Origin: Sporosarcina sp. Marseille-Q4943
GTDB lineage: Bacteria > Bacillota > Bacilli > Bacillales_A > Planococcaceae
Direction: 5' to 3'
DNA: 64,000 bases
NCBI RefSeq assembly: GCF_943736995.1
Contig: NZ_CALSFT010000002.1
Span: 124,001-188,000, forward strand
Shown one piece after another: positions 25,729-35,308 of this stretch; position 1 is the stretch's first letter; each line of letters begins with the position of its first letter. The translations under genes were made by a program, and so were the position numbers. The notes under the pieces are model-generated. The model was given only the letters and a program-made list of their open reading frames with translations, was not told the origin of the DNA and searched no databases.

Positions 25729-27938
25729 TGAAAAATAAAATTTTACTATTCTTATGGGCTTCGCTTGTTACGATTGTGCTTCTTGCCAGCCTATCATTCG
25801 CAAGACAGGCAACGGGGCTGATTGGAAAGGATTTTACCGATTCGGATGATATGAAGTGGCGGTTAGACGAGTTTTACAATACGCTCGGACCGACAGTGCT
25901 CAACCCGATTGACGTGGAAGAGGCGAAGAAAAATATTACCGTATCCGACAGTGAAATTGAGGATCATCGGACCCGGTACGGAACGATGGCAGACCAGCTT
26001 TCCAATATCCATGAGCAGTATGAACAGAGAATAGCGGACGCGAAAAATGCTGGTAATGAAGTATTGATGAGTACGTTGACTGAAGAGCGGGATATGAAAC
26101 TTGATGACATCCGAAAGAACTTCGAGAGCGACGATCACGTGGAGGCGAAAATACGCAAAGAAAAAGAGAAGGCGTTAGTCCAATATGTGAATGAAGTCAA
26201 AGCCAATTCATTTTCATTGCCGGTTGCCTATGAATTCACCGATGTTGAGACGGGGGAGACGGTTTCTTCCGGAGATGTCTCACAGCCAGCAGTTTATAAA
26301 AAGCAATTCGATGCAGCAAAAGGGTATTTCAAGGCGAATTCGTTGCCCGGAAACTATGGAAACTCAAATGGCTGGGTAAAGACTTCCTATACTCAAAAAG
26401 ATATTATGTTTCCGGATACAGAGGTCACAATCATGAATTCCGTGAAAACGTTCGAAGGCGTAGTCATCGTTCCGAAAACGGCAGTCGCAAAAGGCGGTGC
26501 CTTACATTCGCAATACAAGGATTTCAATAAAGGGAAATTTGCCATGTACATCTTTTGGTTGCTTGGCATCGTAGCACTAATCGCCTTATTGACTGCCATG
26601 AAGTTTCAGAAGGAATGGGTGACGGGGACAGCAATTGCAGATTGGTATGCCGATGTGAAAATCGATGCAAAGGCGGCTGCATTTTTCATGTCAGCGCTAA
26701 TTTTAGTTGGATACATTAACAGCGAATCCTACAATCTGTTGAACTTCTTTACGGTCCAAGGACTGGAGAGGTGGATTATTTGGCTCGGGTCCTTCTTTGT
26801 CGGGGGCGTCGTCATGACTGCCCTGATTGCATTCCAGCTTGTAAATGGTGTGGAACGATGGAGGCGGGAAGGGGTATTTGTAAAGGACGTAAAAAATAGT
26901 TACACACTCCGATTCTTTAAGGCGTGGCGTGAAATGTTCCTGAAAAAGTCGATCGGTGTTCAGTCGTTCATCCTGCTTATCGGATTTTTCTTAGCGGGAA
27001 TCGGATTCATAGTCGGTCTTATGAATGGGGCTTTATTCATCATCTACGTCTTTTGCGTCCTTTTCCTTGGCCTTCCCGCCCTCTATATTTTCGTCCGACG
27101 TTCCGCATACTTGAACCGAATTATCATTGCGACGGAACAAATGGCTGCAGGACGTTTGAATGAAGATATTAAAATTAAAGGTCGCTCACCACTTGCGGAG
27201 CACGCGAAAAACTTGAACAATCTCCGAGAAGGTGTGCGGGTTTCCATGAGTGAGCAGGCGAAAAGCGAGCGGTTGAAAACGGAATTGATTACGAATGTTA
27301 GCCATGACCTACGGACGCCGTTGACATCGATCATCACATACACCGACCTGTTAAAGGATGAAACGATTACACCGGAAGAACGTGCGAAATATGTCGACAT
27401 ATTGGATAAAAAATCTCAAAGGCTGAAGACGCTCATCGAAGATTTATTCGAAGTGTCGAAAATGGCAAGCGGCAATCTGGAACTGCACAAGCAACGTGTT
27501 GATTTGACGCAGTTGCTTCAGCAAGCACTTGCGGAGCATGCCGAAGAAATCGCCGAATCGGGGCTCGATTTCCGGACGACACTTCCGGAAGATATGCTTA
27601 TCGCTTATGTAGACGGTCAAAGATGGTGGCGCGTTCTCGACAACCTGATTGTCAATGCGATCAAGTATTCATTGCCGGGCACTCGTGTGTACGTAACACT
27701 ACGTAAAGTAGGGGAGTCCGCGGAGTTCGTCGTGAAAAACATTACAAAATATGAACTCGGTGAAAATGTCGATGAATTGTTCGAACGTTTTAAACGGGCC
27801 GATACATCGCGCCATACCGACGGCTCGGGACTTGGCTTAGCCATCGCGCAATCAATCGTCGACATGCACGGTGGAAAAATGAAAATCGATTTGGATGGCG
27901 ATCTATTTAAAGTGACCGTGACTGTACCGACAAAATAA
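25725..27938 (+). CDS. Large multi-TM sensor histidine kinase
   Basis: A 737-residue kinase. There is an N-terminal helix, an extracytoplasmic region to about residue 265 with a coiled-coil-like stretch, then five or six membrane helices (about 270-460), a HAMP-like segment, the HisKA domain with the phospho-acceptor H527 in VSHDLRTPLTS, and the HATPase domain (NAIKYS; GSGLGLAIAQS). The proline right after the leucine-arginine of the H-box is canonical. The start follows GAGGAGG. The signal is unknown; the extra membrane core suggests sensing at or in the membrane. Confidence 0.9.
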   Translation: MMKNKILLFLWASLVTIVLLASLSFARQATGLIGKDFTDSDDMKWRLDEFYNTLGPTVLNPIDVEEAKKNITVSDSEIEDHRTRYGTMADQLSNIHEQYEQRIADAKNAGNEVLMSTLTEERDMKLDDIRKNFESDDHVEAKIRKEKEKALVQYVNEVKANSFSLPVAYEFTDVETGETVSSGDVSQPAVYKKQFDAAKGYFKANSLPGNYGNSNGWVKTSYTQKDIMFPDTEVTIMNSVKTFEGVVIVPKTAVAKGGALHSQYKDFNKGKFAMYIFWLLGIVALIALLTAMKFQKEWVTGTAIADWYADVKIDAKAAAFFMSALILVGYINSESYNLLNFFTVQGLERWIIWLGSFFVGGVVMTALIAFQLVNGVERWRREGVFVKDVKNSYTLRFFKAWREMFLKKSIGVQSFILLIGFFLAGIGFIVGLMNGALFIIYVFCVLFLGLPALYIFVRRSAYLNRIIIATEQMAAGRLNEDIKIKGRSPLAEHAKNLNNLREGVRVSMSEQAKSERLKTELITNVSHDLRTPLTSIITYTDLLKDETITPEERAKYVDILDKKSQRLKTLIEDLFEVSKMASGNLELHKQRVDLTQLLQQALAEHAEEIAESGLDFRTTLPEDMLIAYVDGQRWWRVLDNLIVNAIKYSLPGTRVYVTLRKVGESAEFVVKNITKYELGENVDELFERFKRADTSRHTDGSGLGLAIAQSIVDMHGGKMKIDLDGDLFKVTVTVPTK

Positions 27939-27940
27939 AC

Positions 27941-27986
27941 AATTCGCATGCATTGCCAAGAAATCGGCATGCCTGCGAATTTTTTA
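27941..27986 (+). terminator. Terminator of the two-component operon
   Basis: AATTCGCA pairs with TGCGAATT, extended by GC and TGCC/GGCA inside, followed by TTTTTATT. Confidence 0.75.
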
Positions 27987-28066
27987 TTGTGAGCATCAAG
28001 TGAAGGTTTACAACCGACCAACCAAAGGAATACAGATAGAAAAACTTTTGTGTGGAGGTGGCCGGT

Positions 28067-29101
28067 TTGTATAGCCGATGGATGGATTTGGATAGGCGAT
28101 ATAAGCGGGTCATTTTCTTGATCGGAACAACAGCGCTTTTGCTCGTCGTGGCGACGGCTGGATTTATGTATTTTGAACATTTATCCCCATTTAATGCATT
28201 GTGGATGACGGTCATTTCAGTCATGACGATCGGTTATGGGGACATTTACCCGACGACGGAGGAAGGCCGGTGGTTTGCCTTATTCCTTGTACCGTTAGGA
28301 GCAGGAGTCGTGACATATGCACTCGGCATCGGGGCTTCCTATTTCATTGAACAGCAATTATCGAATAGGGTGTGGGTGAGAAGGATGGAAAAACAAATAT
28401 CTAATTTAAACGACCATATAATCGTCTGCGGTTTCGGACGCGTCGGGAAGCAAGTATATAAGCAGCTGAAGGAGGAAGGTGTTCAGATCTTATTCATTCA
28501 TGACAATGAAAGCGATCTAATGGAAGTCGTTGAACCCGGTACACTCCGAATCATCGGCGATCCGACCGACAAAGCCGTCTTGATGAAAGCCCGTGTAGAT
28601 CAAGCGCGAGCTCTTATCACTGCACTTTCAAATGACGCAGATAATGTTTTCATCACTTTGACTGCAAAAAGCATCAACGAGGACATTGCCATAGCCGCTC
28701 GGGCAGAACGGGATGACTCGGAAGATATATTGGAAAAAGCGGGTGCCACTAGTGTCATTAACCCTTCCATCATTGGAGGAAGGGAGTTGGCGATGTCTGT
28801 CATAAAACCGAATGGCACCGACTTCATAAATGACCTGCTCCGTTCGGAGGAAAAAGAGTTCATGGTAGGGGAAGTCGCCCTGGAAGATACGGAACCGTTT
28901 ATCGGCATGACAATCGAGGATGCGAACTTGCAGAAACACTTCGAAATCACCCTCGTCGCGATTTTACGAAATGAAGAATTGCTCAGTAATCCGGATCTGA
29001 GTGAGAAATTCCAGAAGGGAGATACGTTGATCGTCATCGGCAATCCGAAAAAAATCGAGCATTTCCGTGTTAATAAAAATAAAGGATATACACCCCGATA
29101 A
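28067..29101 (+). CDS. Two-TM potassium channel with TrkA-N (RCK) domains
   Basis: A 344-residue protein. Two membrane helices flank a pore loop with the selectivity filter TIGYGD (about residues 60-65). A Rossmann RCK domain follows (IVCGFGRVGKQVYKQL) and a TrkA-C domain ends the protein. This is the layout of MthK/YugO-type ligand-gated potassium channels. I choose TTG at 28067 behind GGAGGTGG; an upstream GTG at 28052 would overlap that site. Its 3' end overlaps the convergent CPBP gene by 32 bp. Confidence 0.92.
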   Translation: MYSRWMDLDRRYKRVIFLIGTTALLLVVATAGFMYFEHLSPFNALWMTVISVMTIGYGDIYPTTEEGRWFALFLVPLGAGVVTYALGIGASYFIEQQLSNRVWVRRMEKQISNLNDHIIVCGFGRVGKQVYKQLKEEGVQILFIHDNESDLMEVVEPGTLRIIGDPTDKAVLMKARVDQARALITALSNDADNVFITLTAKSINEDIAIAARAERDDSEDILEKAGATSVINPSIIGGRELAMSVIKPNGTDFINDLLRSEEKEFMVGEVALEDTEPFIGMTIEDANLQKHFEITLVAILRNEELLSNPDLSEKFQKGDTLIVIGNPKKIEHFRVNKNKGYTPR

Positions 29102-29720
29102 GTAATATGCCTAAATCCGCAAACATATGGATGATCCAAGATGGCAGGATGGTACGGCATTTTTCATTCACAAGCTGAAAAATTAGCCCGCCTGCCCAAA
29201 GCCCTCCGACAGCTAACAATAAAATCGGCAATGTAAACCAAGGCAAGAAGATGGCGATATGGTAAACGGCGAAAAAGAATGGCGGCAAGATGAACCGCAC
29301 TCTTGATTCGTCAAAGATGTTAGGCAGCAGTCCACGAAAAAAGAATTCCTCAATGACCGAGTTTCCAATCAAAATGTAAAGCGCGATGAACGGGAAGACG
29401 GCAGGCGTGATGCCGGATTGCAGCAAGTCGTCCCGCAAGGAAGCGATGTCGATGACCTGTTGCAATAAAAGGAAGGCTCCAATGATGAGCGCCATAATCG
29501 AAATACCTAAAATGAAGGCGAGTCGAACGCTCTTTTGATCAGCTTTCCGGAACCGGAGGTATGGAAACTTCGTCGCACGGAAAAGCATCAAAGGGATCGC
29601 AAGAAATAGTATGACCTTCGCGACCGTTTTGACTCCATAGGACACGCCTACACTTTGCTCAATCCATAACAACAGTAAAATGCTCAAAATAGGAAAGAGA
29701 GCTCCAAACCATTTTTGCAT
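29070..29720 (-). CDS. CPBP family intramembrane metalloprotease, second copy
   Basis: A 216-residue protein with about six helices and the CPBP catalytic motifs IEEFFFRGLLP, FAVYHIAIF and SWIIHMFADLG. It is shorter than the CPBP gene near 15.8 kb and only distantly like it. The 3' end runs 32 bp into the end of the potassium-channel gene on the other strand and there is no terminator between them. Confidence 0.85.
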   Translation of the reverse strand: MQKWFGALFPILSILLLLWIEQSVGVSYGVKTVAKVILFLAIPLMLFRATKFPYLRFRKADQKSVRLAFILGISIMALIIGAFLLLQQVIDIASLRDDLLQSGITPAVFPFIALYILIGNSVIEEFFFRGLLPNIFDESRVRFILPPFFFAVYHIAIFLPWFTLPILLLAVGGLWAGGLIFQLVNEKCRTILPSWIIHMFADLGILLIGVYILYFY

Positions 29721-29816
29721 ATAGATACCCCCGCAGTTTTCTCCGTCAAACTCTATGTAACTTTGACGAATAAATATAGAATGATGTTCCCTTTACAAAT
29801 TATTTTAAAAAAAGAG

Positions 29817-29842
29817 GTTTATGGCTAATTATCGTAGGGTAT
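29817..29842 (+). promoter_or_regulatory. Sigma-B-type general stress promoter
   Basis: GTTTAT (29817-29822), a 14-base spacer, then GGGTAT (29837-29842). This matches the Bacillus sigma-B consensus (GTTTaa - 13 to 15 - GGGTAT) at ten or eleven of twelve positions. The gene it would serve starts 68 bp downstream. Confidence 0.7.
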
Positions 29843-29909
29843 AGATAAGAACTATCTCTCGCCACGCGCGGGATTTCCGTGTTTGATGAGAGAACAAGGA
29901 GGAATCCAT

Positions 29910-30245
29910 ATGACGATCGTTGATGGTAAATATCCGAATAAAAAGGACTTGGAGCCGAAAATCCTGCATCCCGGAAAAGGGGTAGGACCTACGTATGAAC
30001 TGCCTTTAGCGGACCCTGCCGACTCGAACTGGACACATGAATTCCGCAAAAACGCACAAGATAAAACGGGTATGGACAATCCATCCGCTTATAGTGAAAA
30101 TAAGCCGCTTGTCAATGAGTTCCAATTGATGGATGATGATTCACCTGTGAAGTTGCAGTCAAAAGAGAATCGAGAATTCAACAGCGTGGCCCGTGAAAAA
30201 TGGAACAGCCAAAAGAGAAACGACAAACCGATAGATCTAACATAA
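29910..30245 (+). CDS. Small hydrophilic protein, probable stress gene
   Basis: A 111-residue soluble protein, proline/asparagine/aspartate-rich and without hydrophobic helices, probably extended or disordered. ATG at 29910 follows AAGGAGG. The segment DPADSNWTHEF recurs as DPADSNMTEAF in the tail of the mechanosensitive-type protein at 35.3 kb. A sigma-B-like promoter upstream suggests general stress induction. I do not recognise a characterised family. Confidence 0.75.
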   Translation: MTIVDGKYPNKKDLEPKILHPGKGVGPTYELPLADPADSNWTHEFRKNAQDKTGMDNPSAYSENKPLVNEFQLMDDDSPVKLQSKENREFNSVAREKWNSQKRNDKPIDLT

Positions 30246-30325
30246 AGTGGACTCCGTACTGCGGATGTCCGCTTTTCCTTTTCCAATCCCTTTTATAGTA
30301 TGATGAAGAAAAGGGGGAATTGGAA

Positions 30326-30790
30326 ATGGCGACAATTGAACAGTTGAAATTTGCAAGGATGTATACGATGGGGCGTTTATCACAGGCGAAGGAAGACGCA
30401 TGGGATAAGCAACCGACGGGGTTCAATAATACAATCCGTTGGAATGTCGGTCATATTTACATTTCGTTGGAACAGTTTGCAACGAGAGTTCTGCCATCCT
30501 ATGAGCCACAACACAATGAGTGGGATGCATTTTTTGGAATGGGGACGAGCCCTGCGAAGTGGGAAGGTCAAGCCCCTTCAAAAGAGGAATTGCTTGTAGC
30601 ATTACAGGAACAGTTGCCGCGTGTCGTACAAGCATTGGAAGGCAATCTAGGCCAAACTCTGCCTGAACCTCTCAAAATAGGTGATATGTTAACGATGGGA
30701 ACGGTCGATGCGGTCATGCAGTTTGCTATATGGCACGAAGGACTGCATGCAGGCGTCATCCATGGATTGAACCGGGCGATTGGAGAATAA
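30326..30790 (+). CDS. DinB family protein
   Basis: A 154-residue four-helix DinB-like protein. The metal-binding histidines are in NVGHIYISLEQF and in WHEGLHAG near the C-terminus, matching the usual spacing. The fold is shared with bacillithiol-S-transferases and mycothiol-dependent enzymes; the reaction here is unknown. ATG at 30326 lies 8 bases behind AAGGGGG. A terminator follows directly. Confidence 0.85.
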   Translation: MATIEQLKFARMYTMGRLSQAKEDAWDKQPTGFNNTIRWNVGHIYISLEQFATRVLPSYEPQHNEWDAFFGMGTSPAKWEGQAPSKEELLVALQEQLPRVVQALEGNLGQTLPEPLKIGDMLTMGTVDAVMQFAIWHEGLHAGVIHGLNRAIGE

Positions 30791-30803
30791 GAATAAAAGT
30801 AAG

Positions 30804-30845
30804 AACGCTTTGAAAGCTTAATTAGCCGACAAAGCGTTTTTTTGC
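30804..30845. terminator. Terminator after dinB, also at the end of the TetR gene
   Basis: AACGCTTTG (30804-30812) pairs with CAAAGCGTT (30830-30838) followed by seven T residues. Confidence 0.75.
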
Positions 30846-31682
30846 TTAATTTATTCCAAAATGCTTCCGCAATAAATAAGCGGCCCATTTGCAATGCGGA
30901 TGTTGTCGGATATTCTCCAATAATCCCTTTACAATCGCTGGATGCAGCGCTGGCTCTAACAGCTCTTGCCTTAACAGGATCAACGACTCTTTTTCGATTG
31001 AATCCTCCATATCCTCAATATTCTTTTCCACGATTTCGACAATTTGTTCCAGTGTGTACTCTTCATGCAAAGGCCGATCAATCATCTGGATTAAATCATC
31101 GGAAATAAAGGAAATCGACATGTTTTCAGCAAGCAGATTCGTCTTTTCAACAAGTGATCGGGAGAGCAAATCCAAATCAATCGGTAATTTATACAGCAAA
31201 AACAACTCGGAATAGGTGTTCATGAAACCTTTAATGCAAAACGCTAAATCATATTTTAAGTCATTGGCTTGTTCGCCATATAGTCGTTCAATCATTGATA
31301 AGATCACTTTTTCAAGAGATTTGTTGTAATTATGGAGCTTCGTGAATAGCTCCTCATTGAACGATTGTGTCGGTTCCTTCATTAGGATCTTGGCAAAATC
31401 AGAGTGTTTATTGAACGATTGAAACGTTGTGTAATAAAAATTATATAATAAATCCGCGTCATTTTTCTCATGGTTGACCACGTAGTCAATATCTGCGGTG
31501 AACTGTCTCATGAAGTGGTCGATCAACGCAACAATCAACTCGTCTTTTGACTTGAACGATAAATAGAAAGCTCCTTTGGAAATGCCGCAATGGTCCGTTA
31601 TTTGTTGGACAGACGTCGCTTCAAATCCTTGCTTTGCAAAGAGTTCCAAAGCTTTCTCCATAATTAGTTGTTTTTTTGACAT
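30846..31682 (-). CDS. yerO: TetR family repressor, YerO-like
   Basis: A 278-residue TetR protein. The DNA-binding domain spans about residues 5-50 (ALELFAKQGFEATSVQQIT, then HCGISKGAFYLSFKSKDEL). The ligand domain is longer than in most TetR members, as in B. subtilis YerO, which lies divergent to the swrC (yerP) pump gene. The same divergent layout is seen here. Start at 31682 follows AAGGAGCG. It probably represses swrC through the palindrome in the swrC promoter, and senses a pump substrate. Confidence 0.85.
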   Translation of the reverse strand: MSKKQLIMEKALELFAKQGFEATSVQQITDHCGISKGAFYLSFKSKDELIVALIDHFMRQFTADIDYVVNHEKNDADLLYNFYYTTFQSFNKHSDFAKILMKEPTQSFNEELFTKLHNYNKSLEKVILSMIERLYGEQANDLKYDLAFCIKGFMNTYSELFLLYKLPIDLDLLSRSLVEKTNLLAENMSISFISDDLIQMIDRPLHEEYTLEQIVEIVEKNIEDMEDSIEKESLILLRQELLEPALHPAIVKGLLENIRQHPHCKWAAYLLRKHFGIN

Positions 31683-31708
31683 ATATTCAAATCGCTCCTT
31701 GTTATTTC

Positions 31709-31737
31709 TTGACAATTGACCGCATAGTCATTAGTAT
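31709..31737 (+). promoter_or_regulatory. swrC promoter with candidate TetR operator
   Basis: TTGACA (31709-31714), 17-base spacer, TAGTAT (31732-31737). Inside the spacer lies TGAC-CGCATA-GTCA (31717-31730), a short palindrome in the place where a repressor would block RNA polymerase. Confidence 0.6.
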
Positions 31738-31780
31738 AAATACCTGAGTCAAAACTGTCAATGTAGGGGAAGGTGTAAGG

Positions 31781-34700
31781 GTGAAAGGGTTAGTCAATTT
31801 TGTTCTAAAGAATAAATTAGCAGTATGGTTGCTCACCATTATTATAACAGTGTCGGGGGTTTATTCGGCAACGCAGATGAAAACGGAGACGCTGCCGGAT
31901 ATTTCGATTCCGTACTTAATGGTGATGGGCGTCTATCCCGGTGCAACTCCGGAGCAAGTGATGGAGGAAGTCTCGATACCTATCGAGAGGGCGGTAGAGA
32001 ACTTAGATCACGTGAAATCGGTCTACTCCAATTCCTATTCCAATATGTCTAGCATTCAAGTTGAATATGATTACGGTATTGATATGGACGAAGCGAAGCG
32101 AGAATTGGCGTCCGCAATGGATTCTTTATCCTTGCCGGAAGGCGCGCAGGAACCGGTTATTACAGCAATCAGCATGAATATGATGCCTGTTGTAGCGCTA
32201 AGCGTGAGCAGTACATCCGAGGATATCATTGAACTGACTTCCACTGTTGAAGATATTTTGCTGCCGAAAATCGATAAAATTGACGGGGTTGCTTCCGCGA
32301 CCATTTCCGGTCAGCATATCGAGGAAGTGGAGCTGACGTACGACGAGGAAAAAATGGCTAAGCTTGGATTGCAGGTCGATTCAGTCAAGCAAATGATTCA
32401 AGCGAGCAATATGGAAGTTTCACTAGGTCTGTTTGAGTTTGAGGAAGGCGAGCAAGCAGTCGCTGTCGACGGCAAGTTCATGACGATTGATGAGCTGAAA
32501 GGCATGCTCATTCCTGTGACGCCGTCAGAAGCGAATCCATCGCCGTTCGTTAAGCTTGGCGATATTGCAACGATCGAAAAAGTAGGCAAGGTGCAGTCTG
32601 TTTCCCGTACGAACGGTGAAAATGCGATTGCCATCCAAATCATTAAAGGACAGCGTGCCAACACGGTCGATGTCGTTAATGACGTGAAGAAGTTAATGAA
32701 AGATGAAGAAAAAGCGATTGATGGCCTCGTCGTCGACGTATCGCTCGACCAAGGAGAGCCGATTGAGACATCCGTTTCGACGATGGTCGAAAAAGCGCTT
32801 TTCGGTGGTTTAATTGCCGTATTGATCATTCTACTCTTCTTGCGTGATTTCAAATCGACGATCATTTCGATCGTTTCAATTCCAGTATCCATTTTTATGG
32901 CGCTCATGATCCTTCACTGGAAGGATATTACGCTTAATATTATGACGCTCGGTGCGATAACCGTTGCAATTGGCCGTGTCATCGATGACTCCATCGTCGT
33001 CGTCGAAAATATATACCGGCGACTTCATTTGAAGACTGAGAAGCTATCAGGGCGTGCATTGATTCGCGAAGCGACGATCGAGATGTTCAAGCCAATCATG
33101 TCGTCAACGCTCGTCACAGTTGCGGTATTCGCGCCGCTCATCTTTGTAGGCGGCATGGTAGGGGAGCTATTTTTGCCGTTCGCGTTGACGATGTCGTTTG
33201 CACTCGGTGCTTCATTGCTCGTCGCGATTACAATCGTGCCGGCATTGTCCCATTTTTTATTCAAGAAAAAACTGTATGGGGAAAAGTCGGAAAGCCAGCA
33301 TAAAGAAGCAGGTAAAATGGCGAATTGGTACAAAGGCGTTTTAAATTGGTCATTGAATCATAAAGTCATCACATCGATCATTTCTGTCGTTCTATTGGCA
33401 GGCAGCTTGGGGCTCATGCCGCTGATCGGCTTCAGTTTCTTAGGAAGCGATGAAGAAAAAGTGATGTATATTACGTATACACCTGCAACAGGTGAGCTTC
33501 AGGAAGAAATGTTGGCAAACGTCGAAGTTGTCGAGAAGGAAATGCTGAAACGCGATGATATTGAAATCGTTCAATTATCCATCATGGACAGCGCTGACCC
33601 GATGACCGCGATGATGGGTGGCGGCTCGAATGGCGCGCTTATGTATCTCATCTTTGACAAGGACATGGAAGACTTCCAAGGAGCCCGTGCAGAAGTTGAA
33701 GACTATGTATTCAACATCGGCCAGTCCGGAGAATGGAAGAGCCAAGATTTCAGTTCCATGGGGATGTCCACAAATGAAATTAGTTACACGCTATATAGTG
33801 AAGATTTAAGCAGCCTGAAGGAAGCTGTCCAACAGGTTGAAAAAGTCATGGATGCAAACAAAGGCATTGAAGATGTCTCTTCAAGTGCCGAAGATGCATA
33901 CGTTCAGTACACATTGAAAGCAACGCAGGATGAACTGCTGCAGTATGGGTTGACGACTGGGCAGATTGTCATGATGCTAAACCCGTCGAGGACGCAGGAA
34001 GTCGTCACGACAATCGGCAAAGACCGCAATGAATTAGAAGTTGTCGTGAAGCAGAAGGCAGCTGAACAGCCGACATCAATCGATGAAATGCTGGAACGGG
34101 AAATTCCGACTGCGCTAGGAACGACAATGAAACTTTCAGATCTCGTGAAAGTTGAAGAAGGATCTACATTCAATACGCTGTCCCGAAGCAAAGGACAATA
34201 TTACGCTTCGGTTTCCGGTAAGCTTGTTGACGCGGACATTTCTAAAGCAACTTCCGAAGTCGATAAGGCGATTGCTGAATTGAAACTGCCGAAAGGTGTG
34301 GCGGTCGATACGGCTGGTGTCGCTGCCGACATGGAGGAAGCATTTACACAGCTCGGAATTGCGATGCTTGCAGCGATTGCGATTGTTTACTTCATCCTTG
34401 TTGTGACGTTCCGTGAAGGTGTTGCACCGTTTGCGATTCTCTTCTCGCTGCCATTTGCCGTCATTGGTTCATTCGTCGGCTTGCTCATCGCAGGCGAAAC
34501 GATTTCCGTTCCGGTCATGATGGGTCTGCTGATGTTGATCGGTATCGTCGTCACGAATGCGATCGTACTCGTCGACCGCATCATCCGCATGGAACGGACC
34601 GGACTGAAAATGCGCGAAGCAGTACTCGAAGCGGGCGCGACACGTTTACGTCCGATCCTTATGACAGCGATCGCCACAATCGGCGCCCTCATTCCATTAG

Positions 34701-34867
34701 CACTCGGAAATGGCGCAGGCAGCGGATTGATTTCGAAGGGTCTCGGCATCACGGTTATCGGCGGTTTGATCAGTTCCACATTGTTGACGCTGATCGTCGT
34801 GCCGATCGTGTACGAAATCTTGTCGAAAATGTTCAAGAAGAACCGTTTGGATTTGGAAGAGGATTAA
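31781..34867 (+). CDS. swrC: RND efflux pump, SwrC (YerP) type
   Basis: A 1028-residue RND transporter with 12 helices: one N-terminal, two large extracytoplasmic loops, and two blocks of helices. Landmarks are the periplasmic-type motif YPGATPEQVMEEVSIPIE near residue 48 and the TM4 proton-relay segment TLGAITVAIGRVIDDSIVVVE (one unbroken TM4 with the paired aspartates). In B. subtilis SwrC gives surfactin self-resistance and supports swarming; it also exports detergents. The start is GTG at 31781 behind AAGGTGTAAGG. The second half repeats the first, ending in a short basic tail. Confidence 0.9.
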   Translation: MKGLVNFVLKNKLAVWLLTIIITVSGVYSATQMKTETLPDISIPYLMVMGVYPGATPEQVMEEVSIPIERAVENLDHVKSVYSNSYSNMSSIQVEYDYGIDMDEAKRELASAMDSLSLPEGAQEPVITAISMNMMPVVALSVSSTSEDIIELTSTVEDILLPKIDKIDGVASATISGQHIEEVELTYDEEKMAKLGLQVDSVKQMIQASNMEVSLGLFEFEEGEQAVAVDGKFMTIDELKGMLIPVTPSEANPSPFVKLGDIATIEKVGKVQSVSRTNGENAIAIQIIKGQRANTVDVVNDVKKLMKDEEKAIDGLVVDVSLDQGEPIETSVSTMVEKALFGGLIAVLIILLFLRDFKSTIISIVSIPVSIFMALMILHWKDITLNIMTLGAITVAIGRVIDDSIVVVENIYRRLHLKTEKLSGRALIREATIEMFKPIMSSTLVTVAVFAPLIFVGGMVGELFLPFALTMSFALGASLLVAITIVPALSHFLFKKKLYGEKSESQHKEAGKMANWYKGVLNWSLNHKVITSIISVVLLAGSLGLMPLIGFSFLGSDEEKVMYITYTPATGELQEEMLANVEVVEKEMLKRDDIEIVQLSIMDSADPMTAMMGGGSNGALMYLIFDKDMEDFQGARAEVEDYVFNIGQSGEWKSQDFSSMGMSTNEISYTLYSEDLSSLKEAVQQVEKVMDANKGIEDVSSSAEDAYVQYTLKATQDELLQYGLTTGQIVMMLNPSRTQEVVTTIGKDRNELEVVVKQKAAEQPTSIDEMLEREIPTALGTTMKLSDLVKVEEGSTFNTLSRSKGQYYASVSGKLVDADISKATSEVDKAIAELKLPKGVAVDTAGVAADMEEAFTQLGIAMLAAIAIVYFILVVTFREGVAPFAILFSLPFAVIGSFVGLLIAGETISVPVMMGLLMLIGIVVTNAIVLVDRIIRMERTGLKMREAVLEAGATRLRPILMTAIATIGALIPLALGNGAGSGLISKGLGITVIGGLISSTLLTLIVVPIVYEILSKMFKKNRLDLEED

Positions 34868-34876
34868 TAGGTAGAG

Positions 34877-34918
34877 CAGAAGAAGGAGCAGAAACTTGTT
34901 CCTTCTTCTGTTTTTTTG
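34877..34918 (+). terminator. Terminator of swrC
   Basis: CAGAAGAAGGA (34877-34887) pairs perfectly with TCCTTCTTCTG (34900-34910), followed by seven T residues. Confidence 0.9.
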
Positions 34919-34966
34919 TGGAATCGCGAAGGGAAAACTCACCCGCGTCCAATAAGAAGGCTCCCG

Positions 34967-35228
34967 CGCTCAAAGCGTGGCTCTCCACGCTCAAAGCGTC
35001 GGCTCCCGCGCTCAAAGCGTGGCTCTCCACGCTCAAAGCGTCGGCTCCCGCGCTCAAAGCGGTGGCTCCCGCGCTCAAAGTGTCGGCTCCCGCGCTCAAA
35101 GCGTGGCTCTCCACGCTCAAAGCGGTGGCTCTCCGCGCTCAAAGCGGTGGCTCCCGCGCTCAAAGTGTGGCTCTCCGCGCTCAAAGCGACAGCCCCCACG
35201 CCCAAAGATACGCCGCCCGCGTTCAATA
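34967..35228. repeat. Array A4: thirteen CGCTCAAAG units, 21-bp period
   Basis: Cores start at 34967, 34988, 35009, 35030, 35051, 35072, 35093, 35114, 35136, 35157, 35178, 35199 (CGCCCAAAG) and 35220 (CGTTCAATA). All steps are 21 bp except one of 22. This is the most uniform array: most of the unit (CGCTCAAAGCGTSGGCTCYC) is conserved, and it is GC-rich. Because 21 is a multiple of 3, several frames on both strands are open as 7-residue peptide repeats, but none has a credible start site. Confidence 0.93.
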
Positions 35229-35243
35229 CCAATAGATAAATAG

Positions 35244-35269
35244 GTTTAACCCTCCACGTTTATAGGAAT
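35244..35269 (+). promoter_or_regulatory. Possible sigma-B-type promoter
   Basis: GTTTAA (35244-35249), 14-base spacer, AGGAAT (35264-35269). The -35 is perfect, the -10 deviates from GGGTAT. It lies 40 bp before the next gene. Confidence 0.4.
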
Positions 35270-35308
35270 AGTCACTAATAGACTACTTAACTGAATGGAG
35301 GACACGGA

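Noticed and set aside
34833..35243. Overlapping frames across array A4 as repeat-protein genes
   Set aside because: They are open only because the unit length is a multiple of three. No frame has a ribosome binding site that fits, and frames on both strands are equally open.
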